The notes: a model not told the origin generated them from the sequence alone. Shown: positions 1 through 11,080, numbered from the stretch's first letter. The stretch: 64,000 nucleotides of DNA from Roridomyces roridus (GCA_029378245.1 JARKIF010000074.1:62001-126000); one strand, 5' to 3'. Translations and numbers: made by a program.

Positions 1-1740
1 GTTAACGATTGCATATGCCTGGCTTTGGAGGGTCCCAAGTTGGCTCGAAATGTTGTAATCCTTCGTCGAGCTACCAAAATCCAGTTAGCATCATCGAAGA
101 GTCGTTGGTAGTGCCGATCTGCTGAGCCATGATAACATCTGCTTGATGGACAGGCTCAGAGTGAGCTTGTCGGAGACGTAGGAGTTTCCTGAGGAGACGG
201 CGTGATAGCCTTGCGATAAGACTCCGCTCGCGACGCTCGCTATTCTATTCGCGCAGATGTATAATCAGAGCGTTGCAGCGTGTTCTGTGGAAGTCAACTC
301 ACAAAGTCGCTACTGTGGTCGTTCCAGTCATTGCACTCGTAGCGAGTTTGGTTTCGCTGGTGGGCTTTTAGGGTGATAAGCGGAGCGCTGGTTTGTTCAG
401 ATTCAAGAGTCGGTAGAAGCAGTATTCATTGATATGTTCTTGGTTCGCTTCTTTCAACAGTGTCTAACGCGGGGTTTTGAAAGAGTCTCTTGAACAGTGC
501 CTGTTGGATGTCGGGCTCCGAAGCTACCGGGTCCGTCCCACTCGAGTCCCAGTTTTGTCGCACCAAAGATAGCGTTGAAATAAGAGAGACTTTATTAACC
601 AAGTCTTCTAAGATGCAGAGTCTCGACGCCGACCCCACCCAAAGATGCGAGCCGCAAGAAAAAATCGAAGTGATCGCACGCTCCGAGAGTCCCGGAAGCC
701 TTGTTGACTTGTCAAAAATAACCGTGGTCTGGACTTTGAACTGCGGTAAACCCGGACCCACGAGCTGCGACGCGGTGAAAGTACACCGTGAGGCCTGAAG
801 CTGGCTCGATTGCTCAGCAATACGGATGCAGCGGACTCTAGCAGATATTGCGCGGGAACCGGATCTTGGGATTTGCTGCGAATCCACTGGTCATACGTGC
901 TGCCGGGAATCGCCTTGCCCGAAATGCTCATGTATGCTGGCAACGGCTGACGGTGTTCTTCAGGGTCAAATGTTTTTTGGAAGGCCGGGCACAGGCGAGC
1001 CAAAGTCCGCCCTAAGCGTCCTTGATGCAGGGTAGGGATCCGGATGGACAGGTTCAAGATTGTCGGTGGCTCGTGGCTGAAGTTGGTCGCCAGTGCAAGG
1101 CGGGTGGAAGGTGAGAGCAAGGTGCAAGCATCACCATCAATTGATCGCGGAACAACGCCAACCATTCCTCTTCCTGACCATCATGCTGTTTGTGAACATC
1201 GAACGCCACTGTCTCAGACTCCCCACACGGCCTTGAACATTCCGGATTCCGTGACCTTGTTTCAGAACTTCAAGTCGTGTCGTTAACGAAGAACAGCGCC
1301 GGCAATGGATCTTTCAGATTCTCTCACGCAAAACCAAGGCCACGGTTTGTCAGAACCGGATGCACTTGAAGCTGCTCCCCATCACGAGCTACCTCAGACT
1401 CCCCACGATGCCTCATTCACTGCGAAGTGGAATTTTCAACTTGAAGCTTACGGTCTGCTTACCCAGGTAGCGGTAACTGTGCACCCATCGTGCACTGCAT
1501 TATTTGCTCAAAATACTAACTACTCAAATTGTTGCCGGCCTCAGCGTAGGTTCTCTCACATAAACCGTGGGAGCACTCTTCTTCGTCGCGGCCGCGGCCA
1601 TCATGTAGCTTATCGTAATATCAACGACGATCAGCGGCAGTGGATCCTCGAGATTGGCTCCCGCAAAATTCACACCTCCCTTCTGTCACTTATAAGCATA
1701 AGCTCACACCCTCCTCAAAATGAGCAGGAAGCTCTTGCCA
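1..1740. other. Repeat-rich region without a confident gene
   Basis: I find no convincing gene here. On the minus strand about 426-800 resembles the plus strand at about 23340-23660 in both DNA and conceptual translation, so it is one copy of a dispersed repeat. About 1285-1335 resembles about 1618-1672, and the same motif recurs upstream of the truncated DUF6533 locus at about 22820-22870 on the other strand. These blocks look like the duplicated 5' flank of the DUF6533 genes, which probably holds their promoters. Confidence 0.5.
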
Positions 1741-3656
1741 TGGTAGCCTTCGACAATGCCTTCGACTTGTATGACTTTCAAGTCGTGTCCGTGAGTGCCA
1801 ATCATCGATCATCTCCTTCACCACCATGTTCTAAGATTCTCCAGTACGCAGACGGTGAGTGCGCCCTTTTGGATGAAACAGAGCCCAGAGCTCTGAATTG
1901 TGTACAGTAGCTTTCATTTGTCTGCTGGTTTGTTGCGACCCCGACTCTCGGTTTCACGCAACTCATTTCTTGCCAGGTCTACGACACGCTTTTGCAAATC
2001 AGTCGAGAGGTACGACCTGAAATATCCGCGGATCGTTGTGAACTGGCTCCAGCACATCTACATCTGGAAGTCCCGATGGAGCATCGTCAAATGCTTGTAC
2101 CTCTGGACAAGATACGCCACGTACGTGGACACATCGCTGGCAGTTCTACGTAAGTTATTCCAGAATTATAAATCTGGATTTTGAGTCTGACCCCATAAAG
2201 ATCGCGTTGATATCACACCCTTGCCTTCATCGACCTGCGATAAAATTGGGACATTCGATACAGGTTGGTGTTGCTTTTCGAGTCTGCCCTGATCTGTGTT
2301 CTCTAGCACCGAAGGCCATGAGTGTTCGCAGGGATTGGGATTGCAATTACTGAAGGTGTGCCCTGCGGGTTTGGAAAATATATGAAAGCGACTAATCCCA
2401 ACTAAGTCATCCTCATGATTCGCACGTATGCTCTGTATGGCAATTCGAAGAGACTTCTTGCAATTTTCGTAATCATGTGGCTGGTAAGTGGGAGCAATCA
2501 TACACCCCAGACTCTTAAGCTTCTCGCTCATTTCGCCAGTCGTTGTGCGGAGTGGGCTTCTGGAGCGTGTTGAGATACGCGGACGCCACGACCCACGAAA
2601 GTGGGAACTCCTGCGATACCAATAATCCTGCAAGTAAAGTATGGATTGCATGCTACGCCGCTCTTCTGGCCAGTGAAACGAGTAAGCTTGCATTTGTTCA
2701 GCAACATTGGAGTTTAATCTTATTTAGTCATCGTCACTTTGACGCTGTGGAGAGCATGTAATAGAGCGTATTGGATTTGGAAAAAAGTGCACTTTAAGCG
2801 AAATCTCGGGTAAAGTGGAGCGGATGTCGTGAAATCCCAAAGTTGATGGAGAGCAGTAAATCGCGAGTTTCTTGCTCATTTCAGGTCCAGCAGACGTGCA
2901 AGCAAAACAGGTGTCTACACACTCATCTCTGGGAATGTCCTCTGCAAAGACTCGCAGAACGGTGGCGAGCTTGCTTCAGGGCGAGATCATCCCCATCAAT
3001 TTTGTCGAAACTCGCTTAATCCTAAGCGAGTTTCGTTCGACAGAAATTCCACTTTTTTCGAGATCCAATACGCTCTAATCTTCGCTCCAAGTTGTCCCAT
3101 TGAATACTCACATCCCATCACAGTGCGCGCTGGTGGTTTGGCTTTTTTGAGGCATCCATCCAGATTGGTGACTACCTTCTACCGTGACGGTACGGGACAT
3201 CATGGCTCAACCCGACTCGGAGCGGCATCCTGACCTTGCACCCAGGCATCTTCTTTTACGTGGCATTCCTTTGTAAGATCTACTGAGTAGTAGACTCGCC
3301 TCCGGTGGGTCGCTGACTTCTCACGACCTAGTTGTCTTTATTATCGACGTCGTGTTGAAAGTCGCAATCGCACGGGTAAAATGTGTACTACTCCCATGCT
3401 ATCATGCTGACCGTTTATTCCAGCCGGCCCTCCAGGATGTAGCAGACACGTGAGTGTCTGGATCTGCTCCCGTCTTCAGCTGCTTTTTGGCTGAAAATAT
3501 CTCAGGCCGCTGCGGGTACTTCACTCCATATTGGCTTGCCGACTCGTCATCCATGTTCGTCACGTCGCGGCGGAGGAAGACAGATCAAGCACAGGAAAAG
3601 TAAAGTCGCCGATAATGTTTGCCAAGATCGAGGGTGATTCGCAAACCATCGTGTAG
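1741..3656 (+). CDS. DUF6533-type multi-pass membrane protein (copy 1)
   Basis: This is a fungal DUF6533-family integral membrane protein of unknown function. After splicing, the N-terminal signature reads YADVAFICLLVYDTLL, then WKSRWSIVKCLYLWTRY and a downstream helix beginning MIRTYALYGNSKRLL. The C-terminal exon encodes DTPLRVLHSILACRLV and ends at TAG 3654-3656. The start at 1741 is supported by the matching position in copy 2. About ten introns of 45-60 nt are inferred. One late intron is enlarged by a 314-bp inverted-repeat element at 2763-3076. Copy 2 (18642-20173, minus) is its closest relative and shares most of the C-terminal residues. Family assignment is good; exact exon borders between 2650 and 3450 are uncertain. 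The gene looks intact at the parts I could align. Confidence 0.72.
2763..3076. mobile_element. MITE-like inverted-repeat element in a DUF6533 intron
   Basis: The ends are inverted repeats. The left end starts AGAGCGTATTGGAT and the right end finishes ATCCAATACGCTCT, with about 27 nt of imperfect terminal pairing. If the element is read as GAGCG...CGCTC it is flanked by TA on both sides (2762-2763 and 3076-3077), as expected for Tc1/mariner-type MITEs; an AAT duplication is also possible. It has no coding capacity. The equivalent intron of copy 2 lacks it. Confidence 0.6.
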
Positions 3657-4074
3657 GACATGTGTGTGTTCCAATTGTCTGCCGGCTGTTGCTAAACACC
3701 CTGCAGACTTGAATTATCTACGATAAGAGTACATTGGCTTAAGGTGACGGACCACGGGAGAATGAAGATCATGGTTCAGAGAGCCTGCAATAAAATGGGA
3801 GTAAAAGGATCAAGAGGATGAAACCACCGACACATTCATGCATGACCATGACACCGCTCAAGGACAACCAGACGAAGCCTGTTGGTAAGTATCTAGATAT
3901 TTGCTTGCAATTCGAATTAGCTGCGCCTCGAGGAAAGGAATTGAAAGAAGAATCCATGCTCCACTACAGAGCACAGCGAAAGTCCATTCCAACCAGTAAA
4001 GACTGAACATCTTTAAGTTAATGCGGTATGTAGAGTCCTGTAGACTGTCTCAAACAAGAATCTACCGTCTACAT
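3657..4074. other. Intergenic
   Basis: About 400 nt between the convergent ends of DUF6533 copy 1 and the cupredoxin gene. Short open frames exist on both strands (3769-4006), but no family, splice pattern or paralogue supports them. Confidence 0.5.
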
Positions 4075-5184
4075 CTACGCCAAAACGATCATCCCGACGA
4101 AACCAAGGAGTAGAGCGCCGACGCTGGCCTGGATCCTCATACCGGCGCCGGTGGTGGTTGGAGGGGCCCCGCTTCCACTGTTGCTGGGCGCAGGCGCTCC
4201 GCTACTCTGAGGTGCGGGGTTCCCAGGGTTGGACGCCTGAGGCGCGGCTCCGCTACTCTGACTGTTCGCTCCAGAGCTGGGTGCGCTAGCGCTACTTGGA
4301 AGCGCGCCGTTCCCGGTATTGGTCGGCGCTACGCTCGCAACAGCATTAACGCCGACTGTAGCTCCGATTACAGGCCCATTGTCAGTTTCCTAGGGAAAGT
4401 CAGAGAACAGAACAAGAAGTTCGACGCGTACTCACAGAGACTTCACCGGCACCAATGTTATTCGCCGCCGCTTGGAAAGCGTCAAAGGTGTTGCTACCTG
4501 TAGTTGGGGCGTTTATGCTGCCCACCATGCCGAAGCTTCCACAATGCGAGATCTGTTGAAACAGCTGGTCAGTCGTAGTAGCTGAAAAAAACATCGATTC
4601 TCGCCTGTTTGCAGTGGAACCATATCGGCTTGGTGTCGTCTTCAATGACGATGGTGAATTGCGTGCCTTGCGCTTCCAGGGACGTGAATTCGAGCAGAAG
4701 AATCAACACAGAACGTACTTAGACCCGAATCAAAGCCTGCGCTCGTGTTTGAAGTAGCCGCGAGGTATGTGCATGGGTTTGCAAAGGAGCTCTGGGTTAC
4801 CTGACAGGAAGATAGATGTCAGCCCAAGCAAATATGAAATCTTGGAACTTGCCGAGTGTTCAAGTCCAGAGCTACCGAACTTGAATGAGCTGGTTCCGAG
4901 TCGCTGAAGGACGCCTACTTTGGGAACCAGAACGTTACAGCAGTACCGTTGGGCGCGCTGACGTTGGCCGGAGAGAACGCGAAACCAGAAAGAGCGACGT
5001 TGATCTTTGCAAGAGAAATCAAGACCACTACGGCGGGCAGAGTGGGAATACGCACGTTAACATGACCAGGGCTATCAGCAGGAGCCAAAGGGACAGCAGC
5101 AGCAACTGGCGCCGGGGGAGGAGGAGGAATGCCGTACTGAGCAGCGGCGAGCCCGGAGAACAAAAAGAGCGCAGCGAAGAGCAT
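4075..5184 (-). CDS. Extracellular cupredoxin with predicted GPI anchor
   Basis: Secreted blue-copper-type domain protein. My seven-exon model is 5056-5184, 4919-5004, 4853-4871, 4719-4800, 4605-4666, 4436-4552, 4075-4389; it sums to 810 nt (269 aa). A signal peptide (MLFAALFLFSGLAAA) is followed by a cupredoxin fold with candidate copper ligands in LEHSVTQ and in HCKQISHCGSFGMV (Cys, His, Met). A Ser/Pro/Ala linker leads to a hydrophobic C-terminus (GALLLGFVGMIVLA) typical of a GPI signal. Exon 3 is only 19 nt. The introns 4801-4852 and 4553-4604 use GC donors. Reading through 4667-4718 instead of splicing it would break the frame, which supports that intron. The paralogue at 6247-7879 has the same exon structure but a different C-terminus. 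A role in metal binding or the cell surface is inferred from the family. Confidence 0.82.
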
Positions 5185-6246
5185 TAAGGGAAGGTTGATG
5201 TGGGTGTGGACAAAGCGTCTGCCGTGAAATAGGTTCGCTGTTACTGCGGAAGCCCCTCGTGTGTGTGAACCGGGGTAAAAAATTAGAAGCTGTGGGACCA
5301 GCAGTTATTCCAGGAATGATCGAGGGAAGGAAACGCTTGACAGGGACGGAACGCCGTTGTAAGGCCTCTCGTGCTACTTATTTCATTTGCCTTGAGCGAA
5401 GCCAGAATACAGAATGAAGTCCTTGGATCCCAAGTAGGTGGTTTTTGCGGCAGAAAAGAAAGCAAGGCATTCCCTACAGAATATAACCGGAAGTATGCAA
5501 GCACCGGGGCGGGAACAAGGCGGAATCAAATGAAGCCGCGGTTGTCAAGTTCTTCCCTTGCCTCGGTCTTGGTTGGCCGTTCTCTTTGGGAGGAAATAGG
5601 ACACAGTCTCCGAATCAAGTCGAAAACGTCCACGCACAGGGACACGCCTTGGGCACAAGGAGATCGACATGGGAAACCAGGGAGGCCGAGGATGACGCAC
5701 GTCAGAGGTGATGATTTCGTTTCACCGGATTCCACATGAGTAGACTCCGATTCATTCATTCCTTCCACCAAGCTGGACAGTCGAGTCTTGACCCTCGGCT
5801 CTGGATGCATGGTCGGCCTAGTCTGGTCAGCGACGGTTTCACTTTGGGGACGATGGTGAGGTGGAAACGCGCCGCAATCAGGTGATCTCATGATTCTGGG
5901 TGCGAGACTCAGGCGGCTGGCAGAGCAGGGCGTAACGGACCTCAGACTGGTGAAGCTCTCCCCGTGGTGGTTCAAAGTCCGCATCACGGTGCGGAGCAAG
6001 GATGCGGCACACTGCACAGCCTGTGATGCCGAACATTTCAACATTTTGTGATCAAGATTCAACTGTGGTTCAACTATGGACGGCGTTATAAAGGGCTCTA
6101 AATCACTCTCTCCGAGGCTCCCTTTTTGAAAATTGTGATTTGTTTCCCTACCCCACGACACAGGTGTATATGTGCCCTCCGAGAAAGAAGAATGAAGTTT
6201 GCTAGATTGCTCAACTGCATTCCCTTCAAAGGTATCTCGGAGCAAA
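5185..6246. other. Upstream region of the cupredoxin gene
   Basis: About 1.06 kb without a supported gene. The part near 5270-5310 carries a short conserved block (AGCTGTGGGACCAG) that recurs upstream of the other three family members, so it is a candidate shared promoter element. A long minus-strand frame (5526-6410) overlaps the next gene out of frame and is judged a shadow. Confidence 0.5.
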
Positions 6247-7879
6247 CTATTGGGTACTATAATCCGGCGGTAACTCACTAGTACGCGCACCAATGGCCGC
6301 TTCGAGCTGTGCCATGCGTTCCGCCATGGCGAGGAGCTGCATCTGAGTCGCATCCGAAGGACGCAAACCACCAGGGTCGGCGCCTTCGTTGCTACCTCTG
6401 CCGGGGGCACCGATATTTCCTACCCTGTTAGTCAAGGACGCGGCGCTGGGCCCCACGAGTGTTAACGTATCCGCGTCGATACGGGCTTCTTCATCCTGGA
6501 TGCGCAGCGCGCCTGAAGATGGAGGGAGCGACGAAGAGGATCCGTGGGCAATTTTTTCCCACATCGCCGCCTGTGATGCAACCACTGCCGAGGTGGACCC
6601 GTGCCATGTCTCCTTCAAGTTTAACCTTTCAGCCGATGGAGTCACGGCCAAGAAAGGAGAGACCATCTGAGGTACACGCTCGAAACGCAAACGAGAGCGC
6701 CTTCGCAACCACCAGAGGGTGAGGGCGACGAGGGCAAGGGTCAGTATCCCGCCCACGACGCCTCCTGCGATGGCTGCCACGTTATTGTGGTCGGCACCTC
6801 CAGCATTGGTCGACCCTGTGCTCATCTGACTGGCCGGAGGGCCGGAGTTGCTACCGGTGGCACTTGTCGGCCTTAGGCTGCTCTGACTGGCCGGAGGGCC
6901 GGAGTTGCTACCGGTGGTTGTCGGCCTTAGGCTGCTCTGACTTGTCGGAGTGCCAGAGTTACTACTGGTGTTACTTGGTCCGGAGGCACCTGCAGTATTG
7001 GTGGGCGCTACGCTCGCAACGGCATTAACGCCCACATTAGTTCCGACGACAGGCCCATTGTCGGCTTCCTAGCGAGAGTCAGAGAACAGAAGTTACAGAA
7101 CAAGGCCTTCAACGCGACCCGTACTCACAGAGAGTTCATTGCTACCAATGCTCTTCGCCACCGCTCGGAAGGCCTCAAAGGTATTGCCAACGGTGGGGGC
7201 GTTTATGCTGCCGACCATGCCAAAGCCTCCACAGTGCGTGATCTGTTGAAACAGCGGGTCAGCCATATTAGCTAAAAAAACATCGATTCTCGCCTGTTTG
7301 CAGTGAAACCATATGGGCTGGGTGTCGTCTTCAATGACGATAGTGAATTGCGTGCCTTGCGCTTCCAGGGACGTGAACGCGCGAGCAGAAGAATCAACAC
7401 AGAACGTACTTAGACCCGAATCAAAGCCTGCGCTCGTGTTTGAAGTAGCCGCGAGGTATGTGCATGGGTTTGCAAAGGAGCTCTGGGTTACCTGACAGGA
7501 AGATAGATGTCAGCCCAAGCAAATATGAAATCTTGGAACTTGCCGAGTGTTCAAGTCCAGAGCTACCGAACTTGAATGAGCTGGTTCCGAGTCGCTGAAG
7601 GACGCCTACTTTGGGAACCAGAACGTTACAGTGGTACCCTTGGCCGCGGTGATGTTTGCAGGAGAGAACGTGAACCCATCGAGAGCGACGTGGATCTGGA
7701 GAGTGGGATTAAGAGCACTACGGCGGTAAGAGGAGGGCGCGCACGTTAACATGACCAGGGCTATCAGCAGGAGCCAAAGGTACAGCAGGAGCCAAAGGTA
7801 CAGCAGGAGCCAAAGGTACAGCAGCAGCAACTGGCGCAATGACGAGCGAGGAAAACAACGAGACCGCAGTGAAAAGCAT
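6247..7879 (-). CDS. Cupredoxin receptor-like protein with TM and PPxY tail
   Basis: Single-pass surface protein. Exons 7745-7879, 7610-7695, 7544-7562, 7410-7491, 7294-7355, 7129-7242 and 6247-7068 sum to 1320 nt (439 aa). A signal peptide is followed by three VPLAPA repeats, a cupredoxin domain with ligands in LEHSVTQ and HCKQITHCGGFGMV, and a linker with repeats of about 19 residues containing SNSGPPASQSS. Then come a transmembrane helix (AAIAGGVVGGILTLALVAL), a basic stop-transfer WWLRRRSR, and a cytoplasmic tail ending LPPDYSTQ. PPDY is a PPxY motif of the kind bound by WW domains of Rsp5-type ubiquitin ligases. The 19-nt exon and both GC-donor introns (7492-7543, 7243-7293) match the GPI-anchored paralogue. 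7382-7631 is identical to 4691-4940 by eye. The start at 7879 rather than a longer frame is set by homology to the paralogue's signal peptide. Confidence 0.82.
6826..6990 (-). repeat. Tandem repeat coding for the Ser/Pro linker
   Basis: Two near-identical units of 57 and 54 nt and a diverged third lie in the last exon of the cupredoxin-TM gene. They encode the SNSGPPASQ-type linker repeats. Unit length is a multiple of three, so the frame is kept; copy number may vary between strains. Confidence 0.75.
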
Positions 7880-8735
7880 TATGGGAAAGGTTGGTGTGAG
7901 TGAGAAAAAACCTGTAGCCTGGACCGTGAAAGAGTTTTATCATTAAGGTTGCTAGAGACACCGGTTAAAATCAGAGGCTTGGGGACCAGAATAACACTGT
8001 TCGGGAGAAAGGAAGGCGCTGCCGCACAGAGAGCTGGGAACGGCAAGAAGTCGACCAGTCACCGTGCACAGCCAGTATATTTCACGGAAATTGCTTGAGC
8101 GAGCCGCAAGTAGTTCGGCCAAAGAATAGGCGGACAAGGTGCAACATGTAGTACATGATGCCAGCATGATGATGCGGGAAGGAAGCAACAGGAGTTGGAT
8201 AGATGGTCGGGACGAGAGATATCAATTGAGAGCGGGTGTAGAATCTGCCAACTGAGCAGTGCGCAGCGGACGGACTCCAGATGCGTTAGGGGAGTGCCTG
8301 AGAAAGGAGCTGATTGACGCTGCACAGCCCCTGATGCCGACGATCTTGTGCCCAGCCGAAATGCAACCAAGTTCGACGAGACGCTCGCATGCGAATGTAC
8401 ATATGTAGGGTTCCGTACAGTGGGAGTTTTATAGGAGAATCAAGAACGTGTGGACCAGTGATTCCCGCGATTATTTTCAAAGTTGTCCAAATTCTTGAAC
8501 CAAGCTTGAGAACCAAGCTTGAGCTAGGAGATCCCGGAGGCGAAACCACATCATGGCCAGTGTCCACATGGCATGGGAAGCAGCTTACCTGCGCAGAGGC
8601 TCGAAGAGTCGAAATCCGCTCCATCCTGCTCTTTTTTTTTGGAGATTGTCGTGTATTTCCCCCACTCATAATATGTGCATATACCGGACAACTCGGAAAA
8701 GTACGCCTTCGAGGCTATAATACTAACAGGCTGTT
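7880..8735. other. Intergenic between two surface-protein genes
   Basis: About 850 nt. The block near 7970-7990 (AGGCTTGGGGACCAGA) resembles the shared upstream element of this family. Other open frames in this stretch have no support. It holds the upstream region of the cupredoxin-TM gene and the 3' flank of the next gene. Confidence 0.45.
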
Positions 8736-9233
8736 TCAGTCCGTCCCAGAGCGTGATGTTGGGTATTCCGGCGGCAAGTCTGTAGCAGAGCGCAAAGCCC
8801 CAGACTCGGACCCTCCGCTCCCGCTGGTGGGGACCCCTGTAGTTCCTGTCCTGCTGCTGTCCTGCGCCCCAATATTGATGTGCTCTTCTGCGTCCGCACC
8901 GCGGAGTGCGCCCGAAGGAGAGCTCAAAGGTCCGTGGTCCCACTTTTCTAACATCGCCCTCTGTAATGCAATCGCCGATGGAAGTGTCGCTGCGGACACA
9001 TGGAATGGAGTGGCGACCGGGTGAGGGAGGGCGCGCTCTGAACGCAAGGGAGAGCGCCGTCGGAACCACCAAACGGCCAGTGCTATAAGGGCGAGGACTA
9101 GGACCCCGCCAACGACGCCGCCTGCGATTGCTTCTACGTGAGGGCCTGGTTCATAAAGCACCCTGCCAGTGTTCGGATCTATCTGTTGGGCTGTGACGAG
9201 CGAAGAGAACAACCAGAGCGCAATGGGAAGCAT
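8736..9233 (-). CDS. Short surface protein: signal peptide, TM, PPxY tail
   Basis: Single-exon 165-aa protein. Residues 1-15 (MLPIALWLFSSLVTA) look like a signal peptide. Only about 17 residues of ectodomain remain before the transmembrane helix (EAIAGGVVGGVLVLALIAL) and its WWFRRRS stop-transfer. The cytoplasmic tail ends with LPPEYPTSRSG, a PPxY motif. The helix, flanking basic residues and tail match the last exon of the cupredoxin-TM paralogue, but the cupredoxin exons are missing. It could act as an adaptor for Rsp5-type ligases or as a decoy; both are inference. Its upstream region is duplicated in front of the gene at 12235-12962. Confidence 0.75.
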   Translation of the reverse strand: MLPIALWLFSSLVTAQQIDPNTGRVLYEPGPHVEAIAGGVVGGVLVLALIALAVWWFRRRSPLRSERALPHPVATPFHVSAATLPSAIALQRAMLEKWDHGPLSSPSGALRGADAEEHINIGAQDSSRTGTTGVPTSGSGGSESGALRSATDLPPEYPTSRSGTD

Positions 9234-10433
9234 TAAGGTAAAGGGCCAAGGCCTAGGTTGGTGTGAATACTTAACTTGGATCCCTGCTGTGACGTAGTTT
9301 TACGGTCAGCGATATTGAAGATGGTTCAAAATTTAGAACCTGCAGGACCAGATCAGCGATTCAATTTGAGAAACGTGCGAGAGGCACAAGAAACAGCCAG
9401 TATGTCTTGAAGTTCCCCGGAATGTACTAGCTCGGACGAGGCAATCGTATTTCCCTGGACTTTAGCAAGTCGCATGTAGTAGTGCTTGGACCAAAGACAT
9501 GCTCGGAATTCGGTGGACGACGGGTGAGAGACGGAAGAACCAAGTATAGCAGAGGGACGCATGGTGGGCTTGGATGAATGGGCGGGAAAAGAGAAATCGC
9601 TCCGATGAGTCTGTGACCTGCCGGACCCAGGTCCCAGAGAAACCGGCGTCGGAGAGCCCAGACCATCTCAACCCACCAGGTCCAATTGATTTATTGCAAC
9701 GGAAACTGGAGTCTGGTCAAACCGTGTTCATCGTGACTTTGTCGTGACTCGTGAACTCGTGAGTCGTGAGTCGGAACTGTTCCCATTAACAGCAGGGCCG
9801 GGCGCTCCAAGCCGTCGCGCTGCTACTGAGCGACGACGGTGATGGGGCGCTCAAAAGCGAGCGGGTTTGAGGTCGATAGCAACTTGGCCGGAGGTGACTC
9901 GGATTCGGTTGATTGCGGAGGAGTCAGGACAGAGTCACGGACACGTGCCATCTCGGCTGATGAACCTGATCAAATGATCGGAGCAATAGGGGTAACGCGT
10001 TGACGCGATTGACGCGCCTGAGCGCCTCGCTCAAATTCCACTGGGAGCGGATCTTCGGCTGGCTTAGCTCAATTGGAAGCAAGTTGGAAGAGCATCGGAC
10101 GGAATTTTCATCGGCTACAATGCGTAGCCGGGTCCGTTTCTCAAGAGAAAATTGGGTGAAAAATAGATACAGGAAAATCGCATGTGGAACACTTGGTGGG
10201 AAACAACTAAAAAATGACCGTGCCAGCCTCCGGATGACCCGTTCCACCTCCACCGCCGACTGTCGTTGGAGCAGAGGCCTGAATCGCCTGCATTCCTGGA
10301 TCCGGAGGTATCCAGGTTTGAAATCAGTAATTGTCTGTCCGCCAAAGATCAGCACACTTTCTCCCACGCTTCCTTTGCATTTGGTTGGCTCTATATCATA
10401 GTATTTGTTGATCGGCAAATCGGCATTGGGCAA
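9234..10433. other. Duplicated promoter region and unassigned sequence
   Basis: 9234-9780 is the upstream region of the short surface-protein gene and matches 12963-13450 plus 14106-14200, so gene and promoter were duplicated together. 9740-9780 is a low-complexity run of CGTGACTCGTGA-like units. 10050-10140 contains a tRNA-like A-box segment (TGGCTTAGCTCAATTGG) without a convincing cloverleaf. Minus-strand frames at about 10190-10430 look partly coding (a Gly-rich stretch after PPDPGMQAIQAS), but I cannot assign them. Confidence 0.4.
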
Positions 10434-10441
10434 GATGGCAG

Positions 10442-11080
10442 TAGGAATGCACACCGTACCCGTCACAAACCGTTTGACGGCCGTCCGTACACGGGTACGT
10501 ACCCGTACCCGTCCGGCTCTTGATCGAACAAATGTACGGGACGGGTACGGGACGGCAACATTGCCGTCCGTCCCGTCAATCTGCGAGATTGACGGGCCGT
10601 CTACGGGTTGGCATCCGTGTGGGTCGGATCAGATGGAATTTGGGCGCGCACTTGATGGGCCAGTCATCAGGAGACTCGTGTAACTCATGATGCCCGCCAA
10701 ATGCCCGCCTATTTCAGATCCGGGGCTTCTATCGTTGCTTTATCTGCTGATTGAAGCCTGATTGATGGAATCTCTGACATCAAATTCACATCAAACCAGT
10801 GTCAATGACTGTGGAATAGCTGTTGGCTGAGCAGAATCAAAGGGAATGGCATTTACAACACATCTGTGGCGGATCCCTCTTCTATAGAATTAAAATGCCT
10901 GCGGTTTGATGAGGTTGACAAGAGACCCGTCTTTTGACGGCCGTACCCGTCATTTTTGCCGTCCCGTACCCGTCGGGCCCGGTCGGATGTCAAAAGACGG
11001 CCGTTGATTTGACGGCCCGTACCCGTCTCGTGCCGTCAATTTGACGGCCGTCACCCGTAGACGGGCGGTGTGCATCCCTA
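10442..11080 (+). mobile_element. hAT-type MITE, copy 1 (639 bp)
   Basis: The ends are TAGGAATGCACACCG and CGGTGTGCATCCCTA (inverted). A perfect 8-bp target duplication GATGGCAG flanks it at 10434-10441 and 11081-11088. Subterminal regions are packed with GACGGGTACGG-type inverted units, while the centre is AT-richer and unique. It encodes no transposase. 8-bp duplications and TAGGG-like ends fit the hAT superfamily. Copy 2 at 13459-14097 has the same length, opposite orientation and very few differences. Confidence 0.9.

Noticed and set aside
4667..4718. Apparent 2-nt frameshift in the GPI-anchored cupredoxin gene relative to its paralogue
   Set aside because: The difference falls inside a 52-nt segment with a GTACGT donor and an AAG acceptor. 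Splicing it keeps the frame (GLSTQFTIVIED), so it is taken as an intron, not a defect.
5526..6410. 294-residue minus-strand frame
   Set aside because: It overlaps the last exon of the cupredoxin-TM gene in another frame, has no recognisable domain and no paralogue, and its end lies in the promoter region.
10190..10430. Minus-strand frame running out of the hAT MITE
   Set aside because: Part of it lies in the transposon and the rest has no recognisable domain; it might be a decayed tail exon, but nothing supports a gene model.
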